This document shows positions 24,522 to 33,420 of a DNA stretch of 43,207 nucleotides, in pieces; position 1 is the first letter of the stretch, and every line of letters begins with the position of its first letter. The translations under genes were made by a program, and so were the position numbers. The stretch comes from an uncultured Bacilli bacterium (GTDB lineage: Bacteria; Bacillota_I; Bacilli_A; RF39; UBA660), in NCBI GenBank assembly GCA_934130105.1, contig CAKOXL010000011.1, forward strand, positions 1 to 43,207. The letters are read 5' to 3'. The notes below the pieces were generated by a model. It was not told the origin of the DNA. It made no database searches and saw nothing but the letters and a program-made list of their open reading frames with translations.

Positions 24522-26141
24522 TTATTTATTTTTTGAAAACTCTATGCTTGCTTTTATAAATGATAAAAATAATGGATGTGCCTTGGTTGGTCTACTTTTA
24601 AATTCTGGATGGAACTGACTAGCTATAAAGTGTGGATGAATATTTCTTGGAAGTTCTATTATTTCAACTAAATTACTTTCTGGGTTAATACCTGAAAAAA
24701 TCATTCCTTTATTTTCTAATATATTACGATAAAAATTATTAAATTCATAACGATGTCTATGTCTTTCATAAATCAATTCTTGATTATAGTCGTCGTAAGC
24801 TAATGTATTTTTAGATAATTTACAAGCATAATTACCAAGTCTTAAAGTACCACCTTTATTAATAATTGCTTTTTGATCTGCCATTAAATCAATTACTGGA
24901 TTTTTACAAATTTCATTAAATTCTTTTGATGATGCGTCTTGTATATTGCAAACATGTCTTGCAAATTCTATTACTGCTATTTGCATTCCTAAACAAATTC
25001 CTAAATATGGGATTTTTCTTTCTCTTGCATATTGACATGCTATAATCTTTCCTTCAATACCACGACTTCCAAAACCACCTGGTACTAATATACCTTTACT
25101 ATTTTTAAATACTTTATCTAAATCAACATCTTCTTTTTCTAAAGATTCACTATCTATCCAATTTATTTTTACTTTAGTTTGGTATTGATATCCAGCTGCT
25201 TTTAATGCTTCTTTTACTGATAAATAAGCATCTTCTAACTCTACGTATTTACCAACTAAAGCTATTTCAACCTCACCTTTTAGATTTTCAACAGTTTCTA
25301 ATAAATCCATCCAATATTTTAAATTACTCTTGGTAACTTTTAAATCAAATTGTTTTAGAATTATATCTTCAATATTTTGATTGTGAAAATTAACTGGTAT
25401 TTGATAAATATTTGGAACATCTTTTGCTTCAATAATATTTTCAATTGGTATGCTTCCAAATAGTGCTATTTTTTTTCTTACATTTTCACCTAAATCTATT
25501 GGTGCTCTAGTTACAATAATATCTGGTTGAATCCCTAATCTTCTTAATTCTATTATACTATTTTGGGTTGGTTTAGTTTTTAACTCATTAGATCCATATA
25601 AATATGGCACTAATGTTGTATGGACAAATAAAGTGTTTTCTTTTCCTTGTTCTAATCTTATTTGTCTTAATGATTCCATCATAACAGCTGATTCAATGTC
25701 ACCAACTGTTCCACCTATTTCAGTAATTACTATATCAGCATTACTAGTAGTACCTGCTTCATAAATTTTATTTTTTATTTCATTTGAAATATGGGGTACA
25801 ATTTGAATTGTTGATCCTAAAAAGTCCCCTTTTCTTTCTTTTTCTATTACACTTGAATAAATTTTTCCATTAGTAATATTAGAAGTATAGTTTAACTCTT
25901 CATCAATAAAACGTTCATAATGCCCAAGGTCAAGATCTGTTTCACAACCATCAGCTGTTACAAAAACTTCACCATGTTGAATTGGAGACATCGTACCAGG
26001 GTCAACATTCATGTATGGATCAAACTTTTGCATAAATACTTTATAACCTTTTGCTTTTAATAATAAGGCAATACTTGATGCTGTTATTCCCTTTCCTAAA
26101 CCAGAACAGACTCCTCCAGTTACAAATACAAATTTTGTCAT
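24522..26141 (-). CDS. pyrG: CTP synthase
   Basis: Makes CTP from UTP with ATP and glutamine, the last step of pyrimidine nucleotide synthesis. The synthetase domain opens with VFVTGGVCSGLGKG and keeps EIGGTVGDIES. The glutamine amidotransferase domain has the nucleophile Cys in YLGICLGMQ and the His-Glu pair in SQFHPEF. 539 aa is normal. The start is the ATG at 26141 after AAGGATG; the ATG three codons upstream abuts the ribosome site. A leader with an attenuator-like hairpin precedes it. No other pyr genes are in the window. Confidence 0.97.
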   Translation of the reverse strand: MTKFVFVTGGVCSGLGKGITASSIALLLKAKGYKVFMQKFDPYMNVDPGTMSPIQHGEVFVTADGCETDLDLGHYERFIDEELNYTSNITNGKIYSSVIEKERKGDFLGSTIQIVPHISNEIKNKIYEAGTTSNADIVITEIGGTVGDIESAVMMESLRQIRLEQGKENTLFVHTTLVPYLYGSNELKTKPTQNSIIELRRLGIQPDIIVTRAPIDLGENVRKKIALFGSIPIENIIEAKDVPNIYQIPVNFHNQNIEDIILKQFDLKVTKSNLKYWMDLLETVENLKGEVEIALVGKYVELEDAYLSVKEALKAAGYQYQTKVKINWIDSESLEKEDVDLDKVFKNSKGILVPGGFGSRGIEGKIIACQYARERKIPYLGICLGMQIAVIEFARHVCNIQDASSKEFNEICKNPVIDLMADQKAIINKGGTLRLGNYACKLSKNTLAYDDYNQELIYERHRHRYEFNNFYRNILENKGMIFSGINPESNLVEIIELPRNIHPHFIASQFHPEFKSRPTKAHPLFLSFIKASIEFSKNK

Positions 26142-26161
26142 AATACACATCCTTTCAAAAT

Positions 26162-26196
26162 AAAAAAGCCCTCAAGAGAACTTTATAGGCTCTCTT
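26162..26196 (-). promoter_or_regulatory. Candidate pyrG leader attenuator
   Basis: In the pyrG leader AAGAGA pairs with TCTCTT, and AGCC can pair with GGCT right before a run of T; the two folds share bases. The -10 like TACAAT (26204-26199) would start transcription within this region. B. subtilis pyrG is controlled by attenuation through CTP-sensitive start-site slippage, but the GGGC start needed for that is not seen, so the mechanism here is only a guess. Confidence 0.4.
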
Positions 26197-26270
26197 AAAT
26201 TGTAACATAGATTTTATGAAATTAGATTGTTTAATTTATACTTAGACAAAACTTTACTTATTAAACAGAA

Positions 26271-26300
26271 AAGAAGATATCCAAATTTAGATATCTTCTT
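26271..26300 (-). terminator. Terminator of the 26332-27788 gene pair
   Basis: Minus-strand arms AAGAAGATATC and GATATCTTCTT around a 8-base loop, followed by a T-rich tract. Confidence 0.8.
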
Positions 26301-26331
26301 GCAAACCTTATAAATAAGGTAAAATTCATAA

Positions 26332-26925
26332 TTATCTTTTTGTTATTTTAAATATATCTATTTTCTTATTTTTTATGGTTTCATCAACTGTAATATTTGG
26401 ATTTTTTTCAATCAAATAATCACTAATATCTCTATAATCTTCTCCAACTAAAACAGTTGTATAAATTAATATCTTAAAATCATTCCCATTGACTACAATA
26501 TGTAAGTTTTCTTGAGAATAACTATGGTTGCTTAATTCTACATAACTTTCTTTATATATTCTTTCTATTTCAGAATATTCAAATGAATAGATTTCCTTAC
26601 TTTGTTTAATTATCATGTAATTATCAGTTAAAAAATAATATCTATCATTCCAATAATCAATGTTGCCAATTTTATACAAAAGATTATTATCAACTAAATA
26701 ATTTTTTATCTTCTTTAAAGTCAAAAGTGTATCTATTCTTTCACAAATTCTACTAATCATTATTAATCCGATAAATAATAAATGAAAGTAAAAATTATAT
26801 TTAATACCAAAATATAAAGATATAGCAAGTAAAATAATAGTTATGATTACATATAAAGTTATATCATTTTTACCAATATCAATATATTCATCTATTGTTA
26901 GTTTCTTCTTTTCTCTTTTTTTCAT
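26332..26925 (-). CDS. Membrane protein with a PH-like C-terminal domain, unknown function
   Basis: 197 aa. Two membrane segments at about 24-44 and 47-63 follow a basic start (MKKREKKK). The C-terminal half reads as short beta strands: DRYYFLTDNYMII, IYSFEYSEIERIY and LHIVVNGNDFKILIYTT. This resembles YcxB/bacterial PH-type membrane proteins, but I cannot assign a named family. It starts inside the stop of the upstream gene (ATGA overlap), so the two are translationally coupled and probably act together. Confidence 0.65.
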   Translation of the reverse strand: MKKREKKKLTIDEYIDIGKNDITLYVIITIILLAISLYFGIKYNFYFHLLFIGLIMISRICERIDTLLTLKKIKNYLVDNNLLYKIGNIDYWNDRYYFLTDNYMIIKQSKEIYSFEYSEIERIYKESYVELSNHSYSQENLHIVVNGNDFKILIYTTVLVGEDYRDISDYLIEKNPNITVDETIKNKKIDIFKITKR

Positions 26926-27788
26926 TTTTTTCTCACTTTACTACAATCATATTCTGAATTATCAAAAGCTAGTAAAGGCCATAAAACTAATGGAATAAAT
27001 ATCATTAGAACACAATAAAAATTCTTTTTATTAAATACTTTACCCATATTATAATAAAACATAAACATAAATACTATATTTCCTAGTGGAACAAATAATA
27101 ATAATTGCCACCATGCAGAACCTAATACATCTTTTGATAAACAACCAATATTATAGAAAGGTATTAATGAAATCCAACCCTTATTCCTTGTTTTCTTTAA
27201 TGTTCCCCACATACTAACTACGAAAATAAATAATAGAACATATGATAAGTACCATATAATTTGCATTATTTTAAGATTTATTTCATATTGATAGCTTAAA
27301 TCTTTTAATATATTTTTAACATCTTTTCCATATTGTTTATCAGCTGAAGCATATAAAACCGAATTATCATTATATACTATTGTCTTATAATAATCTCCGT
27401 TTGTGCCATATTCATAATACTCTAAAAACAAATTAATTGAAATACTAGTCGTGCCTTTAATATTTGTATTATTTTGCATAACATTTTTTTGTCCCATAGC
27501 GAAGAAATCCCAAAGAACATCTTTATCATTAAATGTTGTATAACTAATTAAATAAGGACAAGTTTCCTTATCTGTAATTGAATAATCTATCACTCCTGGG
27601 TATTTTTCTTGTAAGCTAGTTACAGTGCAACCTTTTTCTTCCATGTATCTAGTAAAGTAATTTTTATCAATTTTATCATGAGATTTAGCACTAAACATTA
27701 TAACGAATCCAATTATAAGTAATAATACAATAGCACCATTACTAACAATTGTAAAAATTAAACCAAATAAAGAATTTTTACTTTTCAT
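26922..27788 (-). CDS. DUF5684-like membrane protein
   Basis: 288 aa. Anchor segment at about 10-30, an outward domain of about 140 residues with three Cys, then three segments near 174-194, 222-242 and 255-275. The stretch NKGWISLIPFYNIGCLSK followed by AWWQLLLFVPLGNI is the pattern of DUF5684 proteins, often found near signal peptidases; none is seen here. It is the first gene of a pair with the PH-like protein, overlapping by 4 bases. Function unknown. Confidence 0.65.
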   Translation of the reverse strand: MKSKNSLFGLIFTIVSNGAIVLLLIIGFVIMFSAKSHDKIDKNYFTRYMEEKGCTVTSLQEKYPGVIDYSITDKETCPYLISYTTFNDKDVLWDFFAMGQKNVMQNNTNIKGTTSISINLFLEYYEYGTNGDYYKTIVYNDNSVLYASADKQYGKDVKNILKDLSYQYEINLKIMQIIWYLSYVLLFIFVVSMWGTLKKTRNKGWISLIPFYNIGCLSKDVLGSAWWQLLLFVPLGNIVFMFMFYYNMGKVFNKKNFYCVLMIFIPLVLWPLLAFDNSEYDCSKVRKK

Positions 27789-27939
27789 AAAACCCTCACA
27801 TTCAAAGTAATACTTTCTAATACCATTAAGTCACAAATAATTTCAGTTATTCCCAATTTATTAAATGAAACAATAATATCATTATCACCATCTACAATAG
27901 GTAGAAAAAAAGATAATTATTGTAAGTTAGCATAAGTCA

Positions 27940-28105
27940 AAAAAATAAGGATACATGACTTCAGACATAGCCATGCATCCTTATTATTATCAATGAATGT
28001 ACCTATAACAGTTATTTCAGAATGATTATGTCATTCAGATATAAATATGACACTCAATACCTATTCTCACATGATTCTTTAAGTGTTATGAATATCAAAT
28101 TATTA
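27940..28105 (-). ncRNA. Candidate structured small RNA
   Basis: About 320 bases (27789-28110) lie between the DUF5684 gene and the tRNA terminator and hold no plausible reading frame. On the minus strand they carry a hairpin CTGAATGA/TCATTCTG around 28018-28040 and, about 40 bases later, a strong terminator (27947-27987). A complete transcript would be about 130-160 nt. No known RNA family is recognised. It may also be a leader of the DUF5684 gene. Confidence 0.4.
27947..27987 (-). terminator. Intrinsic terminator with no gene upstream
   Basis: Minus-strand arms AATAAGGAT-G-CATG and CATG-T-ATCCTTATT around a 14-base loop, followed by seven T. The nearest upstream unit on this strand is the tRNA pair, which has its own terminator. 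Confidence 0.8.
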
Positions 28106-28110
28106 TAATA

Positions 28111-28133
28111 AAAGCCTTGAAATTCAAGGCTTT
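28111..28133 (-). terminator. Terminator of the tRNA-Arg/tRNA-Pro unit
   Basis: Minus-strand arms AAAGCCTTGA and TCAAGGCTTT, then a T-rich tract. It lies about 10 bases after tRNA-Pro. Confidence 0.8.
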
Positions 28134-28143
28134 ACAATCTAAA

Positions 28144-28220
28144 TGGTCGGGAAGACAGGATTTGAACCTGCAACCCCTTGGTCCCAAACCAAGTGCTCTA
28201 CCAAGTTGAGCCACTTCCCG
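28144..28220 (-). tRNA. tRNA-Pro (anticodon TGG), CCA encoded
   Basis: Acceptor arms CGGGAAG and CTTCCCG pair fully. Anticodon loop TTTGGGA gives TGG (codons CCN). T-loop TTCAAAT, CCA present. It follows tRNA-Arg by 3 bases and shares its promoter. Confidence 0.95.
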
Positions 28221-28223
28221 ATA

Positions 28224-28300
28224 TGGTGCGCTCGAAGGGATTCGAACCCCTGACCTTTTGGTTCGTAGCCAAACACTCTATCCAGCTGAGCTACGAGCGC
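28224..28300 (-). tRNA. tRNA-Arg (anticodon ACG), CCA encoded
   Basis: Acceptor arms GCGCTCG and CGAGCGC pair fully. Anticodon loop CTACGAA gives ACG, so A34 should be edited to inosine to read CGU, CGC and CGA. CCA present. Confidence 0.95.
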
Positions 28301-28344
28301 ATGACACGAATTGTCAACATATCTCATTTCTCAAGACAATTTAA

Positions 28345-28373
28345 ATGATATCACCAATTAACACTTTAGTCAA
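28345..28373 (-). promoter_or_regulatory. Promoter of the tRNA-Arg/tRNA-Pro unit
   Basis: Minus-strand TTGACT (28373-28368), a 17-base spacer and TATCAT (28350-28345), about 45 bases before tRNA-Arg. The rest of 28374-28577 is AT-rich and I see no gene in it. Confidence 0.65.
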
Positions 28374-28577
28374 TACCATATTTTATTTTTTTCTATTTTT
28401 TTAATTTATTGTAAAATAAAAGAAAAAATCAATTTTTTAATTTTTTCCAATTACTCGTAACTATACCAATATTATCACTCAGGAGATTTTTATCAATAAT
28501 TTTTCATCTTAGTTTTATATTAAATTAGCATTTTAATTTTTGGTTTATAAAAATCTTTTTTCTTTTAAAAATGACTT

Positions 28578-29885
28578 TTAGGTCTTTACTTCAATAGATT
28601 CTAAGTATTTACAACTATTCTCAGTTATGTTGTATTTTAAATCTAATACATAGAAGTTATTATAAATGTCATAATTATTACCACAAGTCAAAATATTATA
28701 ATATTCTCCCTTTTCTATACTATAACCATTATTTATTTTTATAGTATCAATTTGTACTAATGTATGTAGAAAAGAAATGTTTAAATTTTTTTTATTTAAT
28801 TCTTCATTTACATCATATAGTAATCCGTTTTTTTCTATTTTCATTTTATCAAATCCATACAAAAAAATATTAGAATAGTCATCACTATACAATAACTTTT
28901 TGTTATCACTTTTCTCTTCTAGCAATACGTTCGTAATTATTTTCTTTGTGTCCAATTTTAATTTATCTATTAAATTATTATTAAATTTTGGTGATAATAA
29001 AAAGTCATATATTTTATAGTTTTGATTACCTATTTTTACATAGCTATTTCCATAGTTACATAGACTGTAATATTCATAATTTCCAATATCACCTAGATAT
29101 GTTTTTTCGTTGCTAATACACTTAAGATTTGTATAATCAATATGATTATCATATAAATAATTTTTTATTAAAATTATTCTGTTTACCAATAGAATAATAA
29201 ACACTACTGATAGAATTACATAAATACATACAAATAAACACTTTGAAATTTTTAATTCTGTAAAAAAATAATTTATAACTTTATTTAATCTTGTCCAATT
29301 AAATAAGAAATATATAATAATTGCACCACAGGCATTTAAAATTATATCATCTATATCAAAACTACCTAACCTTGTAAAATATTGTGTAGTCTCAATGAAA
29401 ACACACAGAATAATAATTGTCAAAATAAACAAACAATTATTTTTAAATTTATTACTAATCATTGGTAATAGTATAGATAATGGTGTTAGCATTAAAAAAT
29501 TTCCAATAATATTATAAAGAGCAAATCTTATTCCTAAAGTAGAATTTAATAAATTTTTTATTGATAAAAATGGAATTAAATTAAAATTTCTTTCTATCAC
29601 ACCACTATTAATTAATACACTAGAACGATTCTTTGAAAAAACAAACCCCAATATTATAATCAGATAACATATAAGATATATTAAAAATGAATATTTGTTA
29701 TTTTTATTTTTATAATATGATAAATAAAAGAATAACATAAAACAAGGTATGCCTAACAACATTATATTTTCTAATTCTTTATAATTGCTTCCCATATTTA
29801 TATTATAGATAAATGTCAATATAGAATATATAAATATTCCAAAAAGCAATCCGCTAATGTTTATTGATAACAATTTTACTTTCAT
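28578..29885 (-). CDS. VanZ-family membrane protein with C-terminal extension
   Basis: 435 aa. N-terminal half has six or seven membrane segments with the VanZ hallmarks GNFLMLTPLSILLPM and later IETTQYFTRLGSFDIDDIILNACGAIIIY (from about 164). A further segment near 213-235 leads to an outward domain of about 200 residues with few recognisable features, which is not part of VanZ proper (about 160 aa). VanZ itself raises teicoplanin resistance by an unknown route. The start follows GGAAGG. Likely envelope role, unproven. Confidence 0.8.
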   Translation of the reverse strand: MKVKLLSINISGLLFGIFIYSILTFIYNINMGSNYKELENIMLLGIPCFMLFFYLSYYKNKNNKYSFLIYLICYLIIILGFVFSKNRSSVLINSGVIERNFNLIPFLSIKNLLNSTLGIRFALYNIIGNFLMLTPLSILLPMISNKFKNNCLFILTIIILCVFIETTQYFTRLGSFDIDDIILNACGAIIIYFLFNWTRLNKVINYFFTELKISKCLFVCIYVILSVVFIILLVNRIILIKNYLYDNHIDYTNLKCISNEKTYLGDIGNYEYYSLCNYGNSYVKIGNQNYKIYDFLLSPKFNNNLIDKLKLDTKKIITNVLLEEKSDNKKLLYSDDYSNIFLYGFDKMKIEKNGLLYDVNEELNKKNLNISFLHTLVQIDTIKINNGYSIEKGEYYNILTCGNNYDIYNNFYVLDLKYNITENSCKYLESIEVKT

Positions 29886-30070
29886 GATTTACTTTTCCTT
29901 CCGCCAAACTTTATTGTAACATTTTAGGCTACTTAACTTAATAATGCAACTTTTTTCTTTTGAAATTATCATAATTTTAGCAGCAATATTGTATCTTTTA
30001 TCATCAACCATAATACCCTTGTGTACACTTTATATTAAACTAAAATTGAATATTTTATTTTTTACTGGTT

Positions 30071-30101
30071 AGGGACTATAAAACTATCAAGTATAGTCCC
30101 T
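30071..30101. repeat. Perfect inverted repeat between rluB and the VanZ gene
   Basis: Arms AGGGACTATA (30071-30080) and TATAGTCCCT (30092-30101) around an 11-base loop. There is no T run on either side, so it is not a clear intrinsic terminator. It sits 27 bases beyond the rluB stop and could be a 3' end stabiliser or a protein site. The remaining bases of 29886-30127 show nothing else. Confidence 0.55.
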
Positions 30102-30127
30102 ACTTTCAAAAATTAATAATTTTTATC

Positions 30128-30850
30128 TTAATTCTTTTTATTAGCTAATACATATAATTGGCTAACTTCTTTGTTACTTAATTTCCTATATTCACCAGAA
30201 TTTAATCCTTGCGTTGTTAAAAAAGCAATTCTTTCTCTTTTTAATTTATCAACCCTATAACCAACTTGTTCAAACATTTTCTTTACTTGATGATTTTTAC
30301 CTTCATGAATAGTTATTTCAACCATTGAATTATTTAATTTATTATCAACCTTTTTTACCTTAACACGACTTGCTTTTACCAAAGTATCATCTATTAATAC
30401 ACCTTGTTCTAATTTATGAACTGCTTCCCCATTAATTATTCCTTCTAATTTAGCTATATATACTTTATCAATATTATTTTTAGGGTGCATAATCATATTG
30501 GCAAAATCACCATCATTAGTAAGAAGTAAAATGCCTGTTGTATCGTAATCAAGTCTACCTACTGGGTAAATTCTTTTATCAGTATCTATCAAATCTATGA
30601 CTGTTTTTCTTTTTTTATCATCACTTGTAGTTGTAACAACACCTCTTGGTTTATTTAGTAAATAATACTGTTTTTCTTCTTTTGATATTATCTTACCATC
30701 CACTTCAATAGTACTTTTGTCGCTTGCCTTAACTCCTAATTCTGTTACTACTTTGCCATCAACTTTAACTTTTCCAGCTAGTATTAATTCTTCAGCTTTT
30801 CTTCTTGAACAAACACCACTATTAGCTATTATTTTCTGTAATCTTTCCAT
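30128..30850 (-). CDS. rluB: Pseudouridine synthase, RsuA/RluB family
   Basis: Modifies uridine in 23S (RluB) or 16S (RsuA) rRNA. An S4 RNA-binding domain (1-60) opens with ERLQKIIANSGVCSRRKAEELI. The catalytic domain has GRLDYDTTGILLLTNDG with the nucleophile Asp of the GRLD motif, and LNKPRGVVTT before it. KNHQVKKMF near 200 is typical of the RluB/RsuA group. 240 aa. RluB is preferred over RsuA from general use in Bacilli, not proven. It follows the DinG-like gene by 9 bases and forms an operon with it. Confidence 0.92.
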   Translation of the reverse strand: MERLQKIIANSGVCSRRKAEELILAGKVKVDGKVVTELGVKASDKSTIEVDGKIISKEEKQYYLLNKPRGVVTTTSDDKKRKTVIDLIDTDKRIYPVGRLDYDTTGILLLTNDGDFANMIMHPKNNIDKVYIAKLEGIINGEAVHKLEQGVLIDDTLVKASRVKVKKVDNKLNNSMVEITIHEGKNHQVKKMFEQVGYRVDKLKRERIAFLTTQGLNSGEYRKLSNKEVSQLYVLANKKN

Positions 30851-30859
30851 AAAATTCTC

Positions 30860-32857
30860 CTACTTAATTTTTTTCTTTACAAATTTTTCTACTTCATCAA
30901 TATTATCAGTAATATTACTAAAAGGCAAGGCATCAAAGATGGCATTATCATACTTTATATTATAATTATTAATTCTTGAGTCTAAAATGGAAATAACGGC
31001 AGTATCGCTTTCACTTCTAATAGCCCTTCCTGTACCTTGTTTTAATTTTGTAATCATATCAGGTAAATATATACTTTCAAAACCATCCACATAATTACTA
31101 GATTTATAATTCATTACTGGATCCACAATTGAAAATGGTAATTTAGCGATAATTACTTGGCTTAATGATGATCCTTTTACATCTATACCTTCATAAAAAG
31201 AACCTGTTGCAAATAAGCATGACGATGTATCTTTTTCAAATTCATCTTTTGTTTTTTTAACATCCGAATCATTTTGAACATATACTTTAAAATCAAATGA
31301 ACTAGGATCAATCTTTTTATATACGTAGTTCATATCTTCCTTAGATGTAAATAAAACTAATGTCTTACCGCCAGTTAATGTCATAAGTTCACGAATGCGA
31401 TTAGTTATTGCATCTAGATATTCATCTTTATCTTTTGGTGATGGTATATCAGTTGGACAGTAAAGAATGCTGTTTTCATCATAATTATATGGTGATTTTT
31501 CTGGAAATTCTTTTAAAACCGATTTACCAACAATTCTATCTAGACCGATAGACTTAGAATAATAATCATAGTTATTACCACCAGTTGTTAGAGTTGCACT
31601 AGTCAAAATAACGCCAGGATTAATCTTAGAAAATAGTGCTGCTGAAATATCATCAATCTTTTTTGGCGCATATGTTAGCCTTAAATATTTACCATTATAA
31701 TCAACAAAATCAACCCAATAAATATTTTTACTTCCTTCTTTTCTTAACATATCATGTAAAATATTATTAAATTGTTCTAGTTTTTCCATAGATTTTTTAT
31801 CTATATTATATCTATTTGAGCTATTCTTTGCTACTACTATGTTAATAGTCCTAGATATTGAGTCAATTAATTTTTTAACTGCCTCTTCTAATTTAGAATT
31901 ACAACTAAAACGCACTCTATTATAATTTATATAATTATCGATTGAGGAATTTATTTTTCTTATTTCATTTTTAGCATTTGATCTGATAGTTACAAAAAAA
32001 TTAGTTAAATCGCTAAATATTTCATCGTCAACTAAAAAAGATTCATCATAATCTGATACGGAATAATATAAATGGTATAATAAAGCTTCAATATATCTTT
32101 TATCTAGAGCCATAACATATGAGTTTCTTATTTTTTCTTCTAAATTATGTGCTTCATCAATAACGATAGTTTTATTATCACCAAGTAAGCGTTCATCACT
32201 AGATTTTTTTAAGTCGTTTATTAATAAGTCTTGGTTAGTAATGATAACCTTAGCATTTTTATAACTATCCCTTTCTCTTCTTATTTTACAATCAGTATAA
32301 TAAGGGCATGCCATATTAGTACAAACTTTAACATTAAAATTATTCCACATCTTATCGCTAATATCTTGGAAATCTTTGCGATCTATTGAATCACTTTTTA
32401 ATACTTCGTCTAAAATATACTGATATTTTTCATTACCAGTTGTTTTTAAAAAGTCGTTTAATCTTTGTCTACAAATATAATTGTTTTTACCTTTTGCTAA
32501 GACAACATCAATTGATGGAACATTAAGCATTTTGGATACTTTTTCAACATCATCTATTAACTGTTCTTGAAGTGCAATAGTAGATGTCGCAATAACGAAG
32601 CCTTTAAATTTTGGATCATTTTTAATTGATAAAATTAATGGAATCAAATAGGCATAGCTTTTACCTATTCCTACACCTGCTTCTATTAATAAAACTTGTT
32701 TATCTCTTATAGTATCTAAAACACTATATGCCATGCTTCTTTGACCGTCACGATATTGTAGATATTTACTTTTTTCTATGTTATTGAAGAAATCATCTAC
32801 CTGAAAGAATAACTCACGATCAGAATCTTTACTATTATTATCCCAAATACTTGACAT
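30860..32857 (-). CDS. dinG: DinG/XPD-family ATP-dependent DNA helicase
   Basis: Superfamily 2 5'-3' helicase with an iron-sulfur domain. Walker A is AGVGIGKS (60-67), DEAH box is at 234-237 and the four candidate [4Fe-4S] Cys are C129, C179, C184 and C190. C-terminal motifs LVLFTSKEDM, FATGSFYEGIDVKG and KLKQGTGRAIRSESD (motif VI, with the arginine finger) are present. 665 aa; the N-terminal exonuclease domain of B. subtilis DinG is missing, so it is more like E. coli YoaA/DinG. The gene symbol marks the family, not proven orthology. Confidence 0.88.
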   Translation of the reverse strand: MSSIWDNNSKDSDRELFFQVDDFFNNIEKSKYLQYRDGQRSMAYSVLDTIRDKQVLLIEAGVGIGKSYAYLIPLILSIKNDPKFKGFVIATSTIALQEQLIDDVEKVSKMLNVPSIDVVLAKGKNNYICRQRLNDFLKTTGNEKYQYILDEVLKSDSIDRKDFQDISDKMWNNFNVKVCTNMACPYYTDCKIRRERDSYKNAKVIITNQDLLINDLKKSSDERLLGDNKTIVIDEAHNLEEKIRNSYVMALDKRYIEALLYHLYYSVSDYDESFLVDDEIFSDLTNFFVTIRSNAKNEIRKINSSIDNYINYNRVRFSCNSKLEEAVKKLIDSISRTINIVVAKNSSNRYNIDKKSMEKLEQFNNILHDMLRKEGSKNIYWVDFVDYNGKYLRLTYAPKKIDDISAALFSKINPGVILTSATLTTGGNNYDYYSKSIGLDRIVGKSVLKEFPEKSPYNYDENSILYCPTDIPSPKDKDEYLDAITNRIRELMTLTGGKTLVLFTSKEDMNYVYKKIDPSSFDFKVYVQNDSDVKKTKDEFEKDTSSCLFATGSFYEGIDVKGSSLSQVIIAKLPFSIVDPVMNYKSSNYVDGFESIYLPDMITKLKQGTGRAIRSESDTAVISILDSRINNYNIKYDNAIFDALPFSNITDNIDEVEKFVKKKIK

Positions 32858-32895
32858 AATTTCACCCCTAAGTAGTTAAATTATATCATAAATAT

Positions 32896-33420
32896 CTAGA
32901 AAAATAAACTTACTAATAAAACGCTCATAATTAGTGTTACTAAATCAGCAAATAGTCCAGCTTTTAGTGCATAACGTATATTTTTGATACCAATGCTACC
33001 AAAATATAAGCTAATAACATAGATAGTTGTATCAGTTGCACCTTGCATTACTGATACAATTCTTCCTAAATATGAATCAACTCCATAAGTTTTAATGATA
33101 TCAATCATAACTATGAAACTGGCATTACCACTTATTGGTCTAATAATTGCCATTGGTAGTATCTCAATTGGTAATTTTATATATGAAAAAAAAGGTTTAA
33201 AGATGGTAAAGATATTATTTAGTATGTTACTTTTTAAAAAGATATTAACTGCAAATATCATACATATCAAATACGGGAATATGCTAATAGCCATATTAAA
33301 GCCTTCTTTTGCTCCTTCTATAAACTCATCATAAACATTAACTTTTTTTATAACAGCTACTACTATTACTATTAAAACAACTAAAGGAATAAATAAATTA
33401 CCAATCTCAGTTAAGTGCAT
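32896..33420 (-). CDS. spmB: Spore maturation protein B family
   Basis: Membrane protein of 174 aa with four or five segments, nucleoside-transporter-like (Gate) fold. RPISGNASFIVMIDIIKTYG and VSVMQGATDTTIYVISLYFGS are landmark blocks. Start ATG after AAAGGAG, overlapping the end of spmA by 14 bases. In Bacillus spmA and spmB are needed for full dehydration of the spore core, and they also occur in non-sporulating genomes. Confidence 0.92.
   Translation of the reverse strand: MHLTEIGNLFIPLVVLIVIVVAVIKKVNVYDEFIEGAKEGFNMAISIFPYLICMIFAVNIFLKSNILNNIFTIFKPFFSYIKLPIEILPMAIIRPISGNASFIVMIDIIKTYGVDSYLGRIVSVMQGATDTTIYVISLYFGSIGIKNIRYALKAGLFADLVTLIMSVLLVSLFF

Noticed and set aside
28139..28327. Open frame of 62 codons on the minus strand
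   Set aside because: It runs through tRNA-Arg and tRNA-Pro. The peptide (ALVAQLDRVFGYEPKGQG...) is a well-known artefact of translating tRNA genes.
30071..30101. Inverted repeat after rluB as a terminator
   Set aside because: No T run on either strand, so it was listed as a repeat only.
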